Virus record (IMG/VR): IMGVR_UViG_3300035698_004635
Location: 1-42,820 of that record
DNA length: 42,820 nt
Origin: a virus
Reading direction: 5' to 3' (one strand)
Shown here: positions 7,540 through 14,743 of the stretch, in pieces
Layout: every line of letters starts with the position of its first letter
How positions within the stretch are numbered: position 1 is the stretch's first letter
The notes under the pieces: generated by a model
Seen by the model: the letters and a program-made list of their open reading frames with translations, nothing else
Database searches by the model: none
What the model was told of the DNA's origin: nothing
Translations under genes and position numbers: made by a program

Positions 7540-8631
7540 TTATTTATTGTTAAATACAAGTAATTTCTTAAGCTCGTCTTGATTTGTTACCATCTTATTC
7601 CTAAAGCTTGCAAAATCTAAGCTAGTGTAAACTGCTGAAGCTCTCGAAACTTTGATGTTTTCAGATTCGTTCATGAATTTAATTAGAGTTTCGTCACTGA
7701 CTTTGTTTTCTTCAAGAACTATTTTAAACAATTCAGCTTTTGACGGTTCTTTCATATTATTGCCAACTATAGCCTTGTCGAGTTCTGAAAGTTCCTTTTC
7801 TATCTCTTCAGTTTTAGCCTCTTCGATAACTTCTTTTTTGACTGGCTTCTTTACGATTGTGCGTTCATCATTTGGGTTTTCGACAACAGGTTCAACTTTT
7901 ATCTCTTCGCCTTTCATGTCAAACATATCTTCAATATCTGAGCTAAATGACTTAACAGTCTCATCTGCGTCCATTGCGTTCTGCATTTCAATAGATAAAG
8001 GCATATATTTCAAAACTCTCTTAATGATCGTTTTTAATGCCATTTGTGGACGGTCTGTTTTCCACGGTCCATTATTAACTGACTTCGAATATTTCCTGGC
8101 GTGTTTGTCAATCTCATCAGCAGTCATGTAGTCAAACCCCATAGCTCCACTTTTAAGCTTTGCGATTGCATAGTAACCTATTGGTTCGCCACGATCTGTT
8201 TTAGCGGGTTTATGAACTAAAGAACTTTCAAGACCGAACTCATAATTAAAATAGTCGTTCTCGTGAACTACTCTAGCTTCTAAAGATTTTGCACTTTCAG
8301 ATCTGTAGAATAATTGTATCATTCCTTTATATCCAACTTGGAATTGACATTGTTGACCGTAAGGAATAAGATAAGCATGACCCATTATAGGCTCAAGACC
8401 TAACTGTGCAGATTGTATCACAGCACCGACTATCGACCCTTCGTCACAATTTAACAACTTAGGATTTAACCTAAAATTAGTTAAACATACTCTGATCATT
8501 CTTTCCGGTGTAATCATTTTTGGCAATGCTTCTTTAAGCATCGTATTCATGCTTTTCATTACCTTTGCGACTCTTTGCTCTTTTTGCTTCGCTGGACTTA
8601 GCGCGTTTTTTGCACTTTCATTATTTGCCAT
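7540..8631 (-). CDS. recT: RecT-family single-strand annealing protein
   Basis: The protein has 363 residues. The core resembles RecT, with conserved stretches such as LGLEPIMGHAYLIPYG, FQVGYKGMIQL and PWKTDRPQMALKT (about residues 77-200). The C-terminal 130 residues are an acidic, Lys/Glu-rich extension. It should coat single-stranded DNA and anneal complementary strands with the YqaJ exonuclease encoded upstream at 10229-11152. Start ATG 8631 follows GAGGTCGGT. It has its own promoter (8659-8687) and terminator. Between it and the exonuclease sits a three-cassette array. Confidence 0.93.
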   Translation of the reverse strand: MANNESAKNALSPAKQKEQRVAKVMKSMNTMLKEALPKMITPERMIRVCLTNFRLNPKLLNCDEGSIVGAVIQSAQLGLEPIMGHAYLIPYGQQCQFQVGYKGMIQLFYRSESAKSLEARVVHENDYFNYEFGLESSLVHKPAKTDRGEPIGYYAIAKLKSGAMGFDYMTADEIDKHARKYSKSVNNGPWKTDRPQMALKTIIKRVLKYMPLSIEMQNAMDADETVKSFSSDIEDMFDMKGEEIKVEPVVENPNDERTIVKKPVKKEVIEEAKTEEIEKELSELDKAIVGNNMKEPSKAELFKIVLEENKVSDETLIKFMNESENIKVSRASAVYTSLDFASFRNKMVTNQDELKKLLVFNNK

Positions 8632-8658
8632 ACCGACCTCACTTTTGTTATTTGATAT

Positions 8659-8687
8659 AATTTAATTCAGGTTTACTTGAAAGTCAA
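8659..8687 (-). promoter_or_regulatory. recT promoter with CTTGACTTTCAAG palindrome
   Basis: TTGACT (8687-8682), 17 bp, TAAATT (8664-8659) on the minus strand. The -35 lies in the palindrome CTTGA-CTT-TCAAG (8688-8676), which recurs at three other promoters and may bind a regulator. Confidence 0.6.
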
Positions 8688-8710
8688 GTGTTTTTATTTA
8701 TTTGTTTCTT

Positions 8711-8766
8711 GCTACAACTTATGAAAATAGACAGCTTACAGCCGTCCTTTTTCCTTGTGTTAGTAG
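8711..8766 (-). repeat. attC-like cassette boundary element L (array end)
   Basis: On the minus strand: CTACTAAC, then GAAAAAGGACGGC (8753-8741), loop TGTAA, GCTGTCTATTTTC (8735-8723), then GTTGTAGC. The arms make 12 of 13 pairs including G-T. Element C has the same design with different bases in the upper stem (GACGGTC/GACTGTT), i.e. compensatory change. The left box is the exact reverse complement of the cassette start GTTAGTAG at 9122. Confidence 0.75.
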
Positions 8767-8769
8767 AAA

Positions 8770-9081
8770 TTATTGTCCTTGCACTGCGGTTTTAAAATGA
8801 TCGTAACCTCTGTATTTATTTTTAATGTAGTTAAAAAGATCAGTTTTAGTTACAGTAATATTGTAAGTTTCGTGAAGAAATCTACACTCATAAATAAATA
8901 CATCCTTGTCAATTTTAAAGTAAGTTGAATTGTGAGTGTCATTCCAAAATAAAAATCTTCCATCACCTTTATAATTTTCAGGCTTTAATTTTATATTTTT
9001 TAGAAATTTACTGTATACTTCATCTACTTCTTTTTTTATTTTTACATTCATTTCAAGTTCTTTAGTTTCTTCGTAGTTCAT
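8770..9081 (-). CDS. Cassette-borne protein, 103 aa
   Basis: A hydrophilic, Lys-rich alpha/beta protein (NYEETKELEMNVKIKKEVDE at the N-terminus) with no family recognised. The ribosome binding site is TTAGGAG before ATG 9081. It is alone between elements I and L. Its leader and trailer are homologous to those of the cassette gene at 1813-2004, while the coding sequences are unrelated. Confidence 0.65.
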   Translation of the reverse strand: MNYEETKELEMNVKIKKEVDEVYSKFLKNIKLKPENYKGDGRFLFWNDTHNSTYFKIDKDVFIYECRFLHETYNITVTKTDLFNYIKNKYRGYDHFKTAVQGQ

Positions 9082-9114
9082 GTATTACTCCTAATTTATT
9101 ATTTATTTTCACAT

Positions 9115-9178
9115 CTACTAACAATTAAAAAATGATAATTTGTAAACTGCAATCACTTTTTTTCATCTCCGTTATATC
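9115..9178 (-). repeat. attC-like cassette boundary element I
   Basis: Left box GATATAAC, arm ATGAAAAAA (9166-9158) pairing with TTTTTTAAT (9132-9124) apart from one mismatch, inner pairs TGA/TCA, TTTACA (9146-9141) in the loop, and right box GTTAGTAG (9122-9115). Confidence 0.72.
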
Positions 9179-9182
9179 CCAA

Positions 9183-9455
9183 CTATTTCCCTTTAATTTT
9201 TCCCACTCTTTTAAAGTGTTCTTTAATCCCCGAAACCAATCTTATCAAGGCATCGTCACTTAATCTAATACAAGTTCTTACAGCTTTACCTTTTAATATT
9301 GTATGTGATGTTCTTGGACTTATGTCACCATCCATTATATCGAATATACATGCAGCACCGTCACTTTTAGAATTTTTTGGTTTCTCAAATACCCCAACAC
9401 TTCTATTGTTGAAGTGGTATTTAATACCATTTTTATATGACTTTATTTTATGCAC
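9183..9455 (-). CDS. Cassette-borne protein, 90 aa (GTG start)
   Basis: The gene starts at GTG 9455, five bases after AAGGAG. The product is basic, with a middle segment FDIMDGDISPRTSHTIL. No family is recognised. It is alone between elements H and I; cassette start GTTATACCC and end GGATATAAC are complementary at 8 of 9 positions. Confidence 0.62.
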   Translation of the reverse strand: MHKIKSYKNGIKYHFNNRSVGVFEKPKNSKSDGAACIFDIMDGDISPRTSHTILKGKAVRTCIRLSDDALIRLVSGIKEHFKRVGKIKGK

Positions 9456-9491
9456 CTTAACTCCTTTATGTTTTTACTATTCATTTCCGAT

Positions 9492-9558
9492 GGGTATAAC
9501 AAATTAAAAATGACATTACTGTAAACTTCGTATCACCTTTTTAATAACCATTGTATTA
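9492..9558 (-). repeat. attC-like cassette boundary element H
   Basis: Left box AATACAAT, perfect 8-bp arms ATTAAAAA (9545-9538)/TTTTTAAT (9510-9503), inner TGA/TCA pairs, loop TTTACA (9525-9520), right box GTTATACC. Element G has the same arms. Confidence 0.73.
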
Positions 9559-9576
9559 CAGATTAGCTGATAAAAT

Positions 9577-9741
9577 TTAATCTTTATCATGTTTGCTCAG
9601 TTTTTTACGTAGTTTCTCTATTAGTAATTCTTTTTCTAACAAGTTCTGTCTTAATTTCTGCGTATGCTCCTGTACTATCTTACAATCTTCAACATTGCAT
9701 CCGTGCATTAATCCACATATTTCCTTGCACATATCAGTCAT
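9577..9741 (-). CDS. Cassette-borne coiled-coil protein, 54 aa
   Basis: The gene starts at ATG 9741 after TAGGAG. Five cysteines or histidines fall in the first 20 residues (C5, C9, H13, C15, C20), suggesting a metal site. Residues 22-50 form a Lys/Leu-rich amphipathic helix (ENLLEKELLIEKLRKKL-like). It is alone between elements F and H. Too short for confident family assignment. Confidence 0.6.
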   Translation of the reverse strand: MTDMCKEICGLMHGCNVEDCKIVQEHTQKLRQNLLEKELLIEKLRKKLSKHDKD

Positions 9742-9786
9742 TTTTACACTCCTAGTTTTTAAATTTTAAGTTTACAGCTAAACCAA

Positions 9787-9844
9787 AATACAACATCAAA
9801 AAACATCTATTTGTAAACAACATCTTTTTTCGTAGCGTTACTCT
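9787..9844 (-). repeat. attC-like cassette boundary element F
   Basis: Left box AGAGTAAC overlaps the stop codon of the gene at 9838. Spacer GCTA, arm CGAAAAA pairing with TTTTTTG (9803-9797), loop TTTACA (9817-9812), right box GTTGTATT (9794-9787). Nearly identical to element B on the opposite strand 7.4 kb away. Confidence 0.74.
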
Positions 9845-10008
9845 ATATAAGCAATCTCGCTCACTCTTATTAGCTTTGAAAGTCTTACACGCCTTCTTAT
9901 TGCACAGAAGTCAATATTCGGACGCTCTAGCATGTGCTTTTCGAGATGTTCAAGCTCTTCCTCTGTGATCACTCTTTCCCTTCCAGATCTTAGCGTTATA
10001 GTTGGCAT
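9838..10008 (-). CDS. Small basic protein, 56 aa
   Basis: ATG 10008 overlaps the stop of the upstream gene (TAATG) after GAGGCTG. The product is charged (RSGRERVITEEELEHLEKHM) and helical. Its stop codon lies inside element F, so it directly precedes the first cassette of the array. A small DNA-binding or regulatory role is conceivable; nothing proves it. Confidence 0.65.
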   Translation of the reverse strand: MPTITLRSGRERVITEEELEHLEKHMLERPNIDFCAIRRRVRLSKLIRVSEIAYIE

Positions 10009-10226
10009 TATTCAGCCTCTATCTTTTCAACATACCAAAACCAACCATTAACAAGCCATTTATTTAATAACCTGATATTCCAAGAATAAAAGAACGAAGT
10101 GCAATAAACTCTATTTCTTGCGTAGACACGATCTCTTTTAGTCAATACCTGAAATAATCTATCTAAATTATCTATTTTAGTTCCAAGTTTGAACTTTCTT
10201 GATTTTGTTATCATTCCTGAATACAT
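10008..10226 (-). CDS. Small hypothetical protein, 72 aa
   Basis: A basic protein with an aromatic C-terminus (NKWLVNGWFWYVEKI). It starts two bases after the YqaJ stop codon. An internal Met (MITKSRK) is an alternative start. No family is recognised. Confidence 0.58.
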   Translation of the reverse strand: MYSGMITKSRKFKLGTKIDNLDRLFQVLTKRDRVYARNRVYCTSFFYSWNIRLLNKWLVNGWFWYVEKIEAE

Positions 10227-10228
10227 AA

Positions 10229-11152
10229 TTAACCTATCGCTTTAATTTTAAAAGGTCTTGAACTGCTTTCTTTGCAATATTCCTTATAAATCTCCGGTTT
10301 ATCTGCTTTTAATCGCTTTGAATCAATTCTGTTAGCAGTTTGATATTTGCAAGTTATTTTAAAATTAGAAGTAAGACCGATTCCAAACTCACCCATTTTA
10401 ACTATGATTTCGCCTGCTGACTTTTCATTATCAGCTTTTAAATCTTTGATTAGCTCTTTGTTGGATTTGATTTTTGCTATCTTTGCGTCACAATCCAGCT
10501 CAATAGATTCATCTCTGCTCTCAGGGAAAAGAACCTTCATGGATTCCTTGCTCATTTTCGCACCAAATTCTTTAACATCGGGAAGTATTTTATTTTCTAC
10601 GTGCCACATAAATTTAATATATCGTTTAATCATCATTCCTTGCAGTTCTTCATCTCTTGGAACTTCACTATGTTTTAATTTATTACCCCCAACTAAACCG
10701 GCAACATACCACTTTGAAGCTCCTGTTACTATCATATAATGTTGAGATTGAAAAAGTGCAGCCTTTGGCACTTCATCGCCTTCCCATTTTTCAAGCATAT
10801 ATTCATTTGTGTTTTTACATTCAAGACCAGCATCTTCTCCGACTATTTCACGATCAAGATTTGCCGAAAGGAAAGGATACTCTTCGCTATATAAAACATA
10901 GTTGTTTCTTCTTATTTTTTTACCTGTTACGTTTGCAAACTCAGAAGCTATAATAGGTTCTAATAAATTACCCCATCTAACAGATTCGTTATCAGATAAA
11001 TCTTTAGGATCTACTTGACCGGTCTTTTCAAGCCATAAATCAATAGGGCTTGAAAAATCACTCATACCCATAATAACAGCTGAATCAGATCCACCGATTG
11101 ACTTTGATCTTACTTCTTGAGCTAAATTGTCTTCATACTTTACTTTTTGCAT
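10229..11152 (-). CDS. YqaJ-family viral exonuclease
   Basis: The protein has 307 residues. GGSDSAVIMGMS (20-31), RWGNLLEPIIASEF (59-72, with E65), LSANLDREIVG (95-105, with D100), GLECKNT (109-115, with E111 and K113) and QSQHYM (135-140) match the lambda-exonuclease-like YqaJ recombinase fold. It should digest one strand of double-stranded DNA ends and pass single strands to RecT. It has the family's usual length and intact catalytic residues. Its promoter is probably at 11407-11435. Confidence 0.93.
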   Translation of the reverse strand: MQKVKYEDNLAQEVRSKSIGGSDSAVIMGMSDFSSPIDLWLEKTGQVDPKDLSDNESVRWGNLLEPIIASEFANVTGKKIRRNNYVLYSEEYPFLSANLDREIVGEDAGLECKNTNEYMLEKWEGDEVPKAALFQSQHYMIVTGASKWYVAGLVGGNKLKHSEVPRDEELQGMMIKRYIKFMWHVENKILPDVKEFGAKMSKESMKVLFPESRDESIELDCDAKIAKIKSNKELIKDLKADNEKSAGEIIVKMGEFGIGLTSNFKITCKYQTANRIDSKRLKADKPEIYKEYCKESSSRPFKIKAIG

Positions 11153-11167
11153 ACTGTACCCCTACAG

Positions 11168-11371
11168 TTAAATTTTAGTAATTGTAAATCTCTTTTTCCT
11201 ATCTGTATAAATTTTTTGTGGTTGTCCTTTCTTTTCCCACCTCCAGAACCAATCTAAGATAGTTCCTGCGTTTGTTTTTAAGTGTTCACAAGCTTTAGTA
11301 ATCGTATCGAACTTGAAAGTTCTACCTGTTTCAAGCACCTTTAACCTACATGGTCCGTCTTTTCTTTCCAT
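11168..11371 (-). CDS. Small HTH-like protein, 67 aa
   Basis: ATG 11371 follows GAGGGG. The segment KFDTITKACEHLKTNAGTIL (about residues 20-39) looks like a small helix-turn-helix of the kind found in nuclease-associated modules (NUMOD1-like), ending in a basic tail. It could bind DNA and regulate the adjacent recombination genes. This is a weak resemblance by eye. Confidence 0.6.
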   Translation of the reverse strand: MERKDGPCRLKVLETGRTFKFDTITKACEHLKTNAGTILDWFWRWEKKGQPQKIYTDRKKRFTITKI

Positions 11372-11406
11372 AATCCCCTCTGTTTAGTTATTTGTAACTG
11401 AAAGCA

Positions 11407-11435
11407 AAGATAACTATAAAATCCTTGAAAGTCAA
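11407..11435 (-). promoter_or_regulatory. Promoter of YqaJ operon with CTTGACTTTCAAG palindrome
   Basis: TTGACT (11435-11430), 17 bp, TATCTT (11412-11407) on the minus strand, with palindrome CTTGA-CTT-TCAAG at 11436-11424. It follows the tandem terminators, which fits a new transcription unit. Confidence 0.62.
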
Positions 11436-11463
11436 GTTTTATTTTAATTATTTTTAGGCAAAT

Positions 11464-11491
11464 AAAAAAGACCCTGATTACAGCCAGAGCC
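11464..11491 (-). terminator. Terminator 2 after lysis region
   Basis: On the minus strand GGCTCTG, an 8-base loop, CAGGGTC, then six T: 7 pairs including G-T. Confidence 0.75.
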
Positions 11492-11555
11492 TTTAATATA
11501 AGAGAAACAAATGAATGAGTTACTAAGTTAATAAATAAATCTTTCTTTGTCAAGT

Positions 11556-11582
11556 AAAAAAAGACCCTTATTTCTAAGAGCC
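11556..11582 (-). terminator. Terminator 1 after lysis region
   Basis: On the minus strand GGCTCTT, a 6-base loop, AAGGGTC, then seven T. It is similar in sequence to the next terminator about 90 bases downstream; together they close the late capsid-lysis operon. The stretch 11372-11660 holds only these terminators and the promoter at 11407. Confidence 0.75.
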
Positions 11583-11660
11583 TTTTTAACTGCGGGGTAT
11601 TAGTATGCTTTCAAGAAGCGAACTAACATAAATATACAAATTTTATTATGATTTTACAAC

Positions 11661-12137
11661 CTATCTAGAATTTAACTTTCTGCATTTATTCCATTTATAC
11701 CATCCAAGCATTCTCAATACTCTATATTCGGTTTTTCTTTTCCACTTTTTAACTTTCCGAGACTTCATAAATTCTAAATAATGAGTATCAACTTCCTTTT
11801 GATTGAGCTTAATAAATACGTTATCAATAATCCTATTATCAAAACCCATTATAAGCATGTGAAAACCTCCGTCTTCATAACCTGCATCGTGAAAACCTGA
11901 CGGCCTGTTGTGCTTTCCTGACTTTGGTATTAAACATTGAGCAATCCATGGTATTGACGCACCGTTGACGACCTTTTCAGCTTCTACATATATAATTCCG
12001 TTCGGAGTTTTTGCATACATTCTTTCAACGTAGTAATAATCTCCATTGGAATTTTCACAGTCGTGAATGTTAGGATCATTTATTATGGTCCAGTCAGGCA
12101 GTCTCATCCATTCAATATATTGCTTTGTAGAAATCAT
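11661..12137 (-). CDS. DUF1353-family protein in lysis region
   Basis: The protein has 158 residues. VVNGASIPWIAQCLIP followed by PSGFHDAGYEDGG matches the DUF1353 signature (T/N-GAS-I/V-P...HD..Y). The family is phage-associated and its biochemical role is not established. Its place after two small membrane proteins is where an endolysin usually sits, and no recognisable endolysin appears elsewhere in the window. The conserved His-Asp pair could be catalytic or metal-binding, but that is speculation. It is the last gene of the late operon. Confidence 0.75.
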   Translation of the reverse strand: MISTKQYIEWMRLPDWTIINDPNIHDCENSNGDYYYVERMYAKTPNGIIYVEAEKVVNGASIPWIAQCLIPKSGKHNRPSGFHDAGYEDGGFHMLIMGFDNRIIDNVFIKLNQKEVDTHYLEFMKSRKVKKWKRKTEYRVLRMLGWYKWNKCRKLNSR

Positions 12138-12391
12138 TCAGTTATTACCTTTTCAATCTCTGGAAGGTCTGAATTGATTTTAGTAACAGGAATAGGCTTT
12201 TCCATTACTTGCTCTTTAAAAACCTTATGCCATGCTAAAGGAACGTAAACCTGAGCGACTTCTACAATTCCATGACCTATCAGCATACAAAGAGTAATAT
12301 AAACCACCATTACGCCTCTAAATGCTTTTAGTTCTTTTATATTTCTAAGTGGATCAATTAAGAAAAATAATAAGTTTGTGAGTTTATTCAT
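12134..12391 (-). CDS. Small membrane protein, holin candidate
   Basis: The protein has 85 residues with one strong hydrophobic segment (about 27-54, GVMVVYITLCMLIGHGIVEV) and a charged C-terminus. Its stop overlaps the DUF1353 start. Size, single membrane span and position suggest a holin or another lysis regulator. No sequence family is recognised. Confidence 0.6.
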   Translation of the reverse strand: MNKLTNLLFFLIDPLRNIKELKAFRGVMVVYITLCMLIGHGIVEVAQVYVPLAWHKVFKEQVMEKPIPVTKINSDLPEIEKVITE

Positions 12392-12395
12392 TTTT

Positions 12396-12701
12396 TTATC
12401 CTTTATAAATTCTCATTACTGTCAATACGACGGTTAATATTGCACCAATACTACCAAATGTTTTCCCAACAGCCCAGTAGCTAACTTTCTTTTTCAGGTC
12501 CTTTTTAATGCAATCAATTTCATCTTTGCTAGGAAACCCCTTAATCATAGTTTCGTGATCTTCTTGCTTTATAAACTCACGACAAAGGCTTGAAGGCTGT
12601 TCTCTTGCCTCGATAATTCCTACTTTCTTATCAATTCTTGAAAGTTTCTCATTTATCTTATCTATTTTCTCGAATAATAAAGCTTCATTTGCCATTTGCA
12701 T
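12396..12701 (-). CDS. Coiled-coil protein with C-terminal membrane anchor, holin-like
   Basis: The protein has 101 residues: an N-terminal coiled coil (LFEKIDKINEKLSRIDKKVG, about residues 9-28) and a C-terminal transmembrane helix (SIGAILTVVLTVMRIY, about 84-99). This layout resembles XhlA/hemolysin-type holin partners and phage DUF1515-like proteins. Start ATG 12701 follows AGGA. Adjacent to a second small membrane protein, it probably forms part of the lysis cassette. Confidence 0.62.
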   Translation of the reverse strand: MQMANEALLFEKIDKINEKLSRIDKKVGIIEAREQPSSLCREFIKQEDHETMIKGFPSKDEIDCIKKDLKKKVSYWAVGKTFGSIGAILTVVLTVMRIYKG

Positions 12702-12730
12702 TTAGTTCCTATGGTTACGGATCATAAACC

Positions 12731-12862
12731 CTATTTCTTCTTAGATTTCTTAGCTTTCTTTTTAACCTTAACAGGCTTTTCAATTTTTGGCTGTTTACAA
12801 CGATGCTTTTCCATTCCGAACTTTTCACCGCATCTTTTACAAGTAAATTCAAATTGACTCAC
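12731..12862 (-). CDS. Small zinc-ribbon-like protein, 43 aa (GTG start)
   Basis: The gene starts at GTG 12862, preceded by GAGGTATAAA. Residues C8 and C11 (TCKRCGEKF) with H20 and C22 (KHRCK) make a compact C2HC-type site, followed by a very Lys-rich tail. It sits between the fibre-like gene and the lysis genes. The strong binding site and clean frame support it. Confidence 0.65.
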   Translation of the reverse strand: MSQFEFTCKRCGEKFGMEKHRCKQPKIEKPVKVKKKAKKSKKK

Positions 12863-12888
12863 TTTATACCTCGATTTATTTTAAATTA

Positions 12889-14091
12889 TTACCAACTTCC
12901 TAAATATTTAAGAACTAAACTACCTGTAATTACATTTTCAAATGGTTCATAGTGTGGTTGTATCTTAAAATCTGAATCAGTGATATAAACTTGAATAAAT
13001 AAAGTATCTCCTGACATTACATAAACAGGTGTATCTATAATTAGACTACTTTGATCTAGTGGAGTTCTTGATACTGTTTTCGAAAATTGTCCATTCTTAG
13101 AATATACCCTACCTGTAGGTTTACCAATAACTAATCTTGAATAAGCACCTGCAGCAGTATTTCCACCATCCCAAAATGTATATAATTTCGCCCTTAAATC
13201 TAAAACCGCTTTGATAGCACCACTATATATAACTCCTGTACTATCTGCATTATAAGCAAAATGGTCTGAGTTATTTGGATTATTTACATCTTTAAATCCT
13301 ACCGTATGCCATGTATTTATTGAAGGGATTACGAAAGCACTATCTCTTGCAAATGTAGCCATATCAGCTTCACTATGAACGTGACCGTCAACCGTTACAT
13401 CTCCGTTAAAATCAGCATCACCGGTAATAAAATTAAACTTCCAAGGATTAACCCAGTTTGTAACATATCCTGCAGCATTTTGATAGTCAGTTGACCACCC
13501 ACCAAATGTAGAATCACCTTCGTTTATAAATATACATTCACCACGACCTGCATGACCCAAATACCAATCAGTACCATCGTGATAATTGTTACTTATCTCA
13601 ACACCATTAAACCCACCAATTCCAAAAGTTGTAAACATAGAACCTAATATTTTATTTGTCGAAGGATTTTTAAATATTAGTTGACTTTTAGTTGTATCGG
13701 TTAAAGTAATGGTTTTAGAAATAGGATTAACTAAAGAAGCATTTAAGCTATCAATGGCGAATTGCGTTGAGTCCGTTACCATTAAAGTATATGCCGTAGT
13801 AATAGCCCCTTCCCTCTCATCTGTGTAAGCTTTTGAAATGTTTATAGCGTATAAAGACGTATCACCAATCGTAATTGCATAACCTATGCTATCAGCCGTT
13901 AGAATGGTTTTTGATGTATCAGCATAAGAAAATAAATGATACATTATATAGCCAGTTTCGTCATAGATAAGCGTATTTTTTGGCAGCCCTCTTGTGAATT
14001 TGGTACTATCAGTTTCTACCATAAATATACTTGCAAATTCACCAGCAAATACAAATGATACCATAAATAAAAGTAATAAAAATCTTTTCAT
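12889..14091 (-). CDS. Fibre-like protein with signal peptide and C1q-like C-terminus
   Basis: The protein has 400 residues. It opens with a clear Sec signal peptide (MKRFLLLLFMVSFVFAGEF). Residues 20-140 carry repeated Thr/Asp/Ser phrases (TDSTKF, GDTSLYA, TDSTQFAIDS) typical of phage fibre shafts. Residues about 275-400 resemble a C1q/TNF-like jelly roll (HFAYNADSTGVIYS... SGDTLFIQVYI... TGSLVLKYLG). A signal peptide is unusual for a virion fibre, which assembles in the cytoplasm, so this may instead be exported to the host surface. It follows the capsid genes and precedes the lysis region. Confidence 0.65.
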   Translation of the reverse strand: MKRFLLLLFMVSFVFAGEFASIFMVETDSTKFTRGLPKNTLIYDETGYIMYHLFSYADTSKTILTADSIGYAITIGDTSLYAINISKAYTDEREGAITTAYTLMVTDSTQFAIDSLNASLVNPISKTITLTDTTKSQLIFKNPSTNKILGSMFTTFGIGGFNGVEISNNYHDGTDWYLGHAGRGECIFINEGDSTFGGWSTDYQNAAGYVTNWVNPWKFNFITGDADFNGDVTVDGHVHSEADMATFARDSAFVIPSINTWHTVGFKDVNNPNNSDHFAYNADSTGVIYSGAIKAVLDLRAKLYTFWDGGNTAAGAYSRLVIGKPTGRVYSKNGQFSKTVSRTPLDQSSLIIDTPVYVMSGDTLFIQVYITDSDFKIQPHYEPFENVITGSLVLKYLGSW

Positions 14092-14099
14092 AATTTCAC

Positions 14100-14393
14100 C
14101 TATACAGTTAAATAAACTTCAACACCTAAAGTTAATGGAGTTGCGAAAGTAATTGATAAAGTTCCCAGTCCGGTTATTCCAGCCGTAACAATAACATTAT
14201 CCTTAAACACATTATTTATATTGAATGTTGCTGCAAATACTGTTTGACCTTCAGTCGCTACTTGCAAATCATTTTCAAAATCTACATTAACAACTGAACC
14301 AGCAGATCTTGTCAAAGGAACTAAAGTGCCTCTTTGGGGTCTGTTTGCGTTTCCTATTATTCTATTTACGTTTTTAATCATTGATCTTGCCAT
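14100..14393 (-). CDS. Small structural-like protein, 97 aa
   Basis: A beta-rich, Thr/Val-rich protein (QTVFAATFNINNVFKDNVIV) ending in a strand. It lies between capsid and fibre-like genes. It could be a capsid decoration or fibre-associated protein. No family is recognised. Confidence 0.6.
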   Translation of the reverse strand: MARSMIKNVNRIIGNANRPQRGTLVPLTRSAGSVVNVDFENDLQVATEGQTVFAATFNINNVFKDNVIVTAGITGLGTLSITFATPLTLGVEVYLTV

Positions 14394-14427
14394 GATTAGC
14401 CTTCTATTTAAAATTATTGATTACAAA

Positions 14428-14452
14428 TTAAAAAGCAGAGTTTCCCCTGCTT
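14428..14452 (-). terminator. Terminator after 75-aa gene
   Basis: On the minus strand AAGCAG, an 8-base loop, CTGCTTTTTAA. It is a near copy of the hairpin at 14708-14733. Confidence 0.7.
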
Positions 14453-14456
14453 GAAG

Positions 14457-14684
14457 TTATTTATTTGCATACTGTTTTAATGCGTTGTACTCATTTTCTG
14501 ATTTGCAGGAATAAATCCCTGGTTCATAACTTTTTTTAAGTTCTTCACACCAACCACCACCATCAAATGAAAGTAAAAGGTTCTTAACTTTCTTTATCGG
14601 TTCGGTTTCTGTTTTTACTTCTTCAACTATCGGAGTTTCTTTAATAGTTTCTTTTTTACTTGGTTTCGCATTTTTCTTTGGCAC
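14457..14684 (-). CDS. Small capsid-region protein, 75 aa
   Basis: The N-terminal 35 residues are charged and probably disordered (Lys/Glu/Thr/Pro). The C-terminal half (LLLSFDGGGWCEELKKSYEPG) looks like a small folded domain. It follows the capsid gene and is enclosed by two homologous hairpin terminators, as if inserted or duplicated as a unit. A head-decoration or connector role is a guess from position. Confidence 0.6.
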   Translation of the reverse strand: MPKKNAKPSKKETIKETPIVEEVKTETEPIKKVKNLLLSFDGGGWCEELKKSYEPGIYSCKSENEYNALKQYANK

Positions 14685-14707
14685 TATATACCTCGCTTTC
14701 TAAATTA

Positions 14708-14733
14708 AAAGTAAAGCAGGGTTTCCCCTGCTT
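14708..14733 (-). terminator. Terminator after major capsid gene
   Basis: On the minus strand AAGCAGGG-GAAA-CCCTGCTT: a perfect 8-bp stem with a GAAA tetraloop followed by TACTTTTAA. Its T tract is weak, so read-through to the next genes is likely. Confidence 0.75.
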
Positions 14734-14743
14734 AGAATATTAC

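Noticed and set aside
11341-11553. 70-codon minus-strand open frame
   Set aside because: It overlaps a terminator, the promoter at 11407 and the start of a better-supported gene, and has no ribosome binding site.
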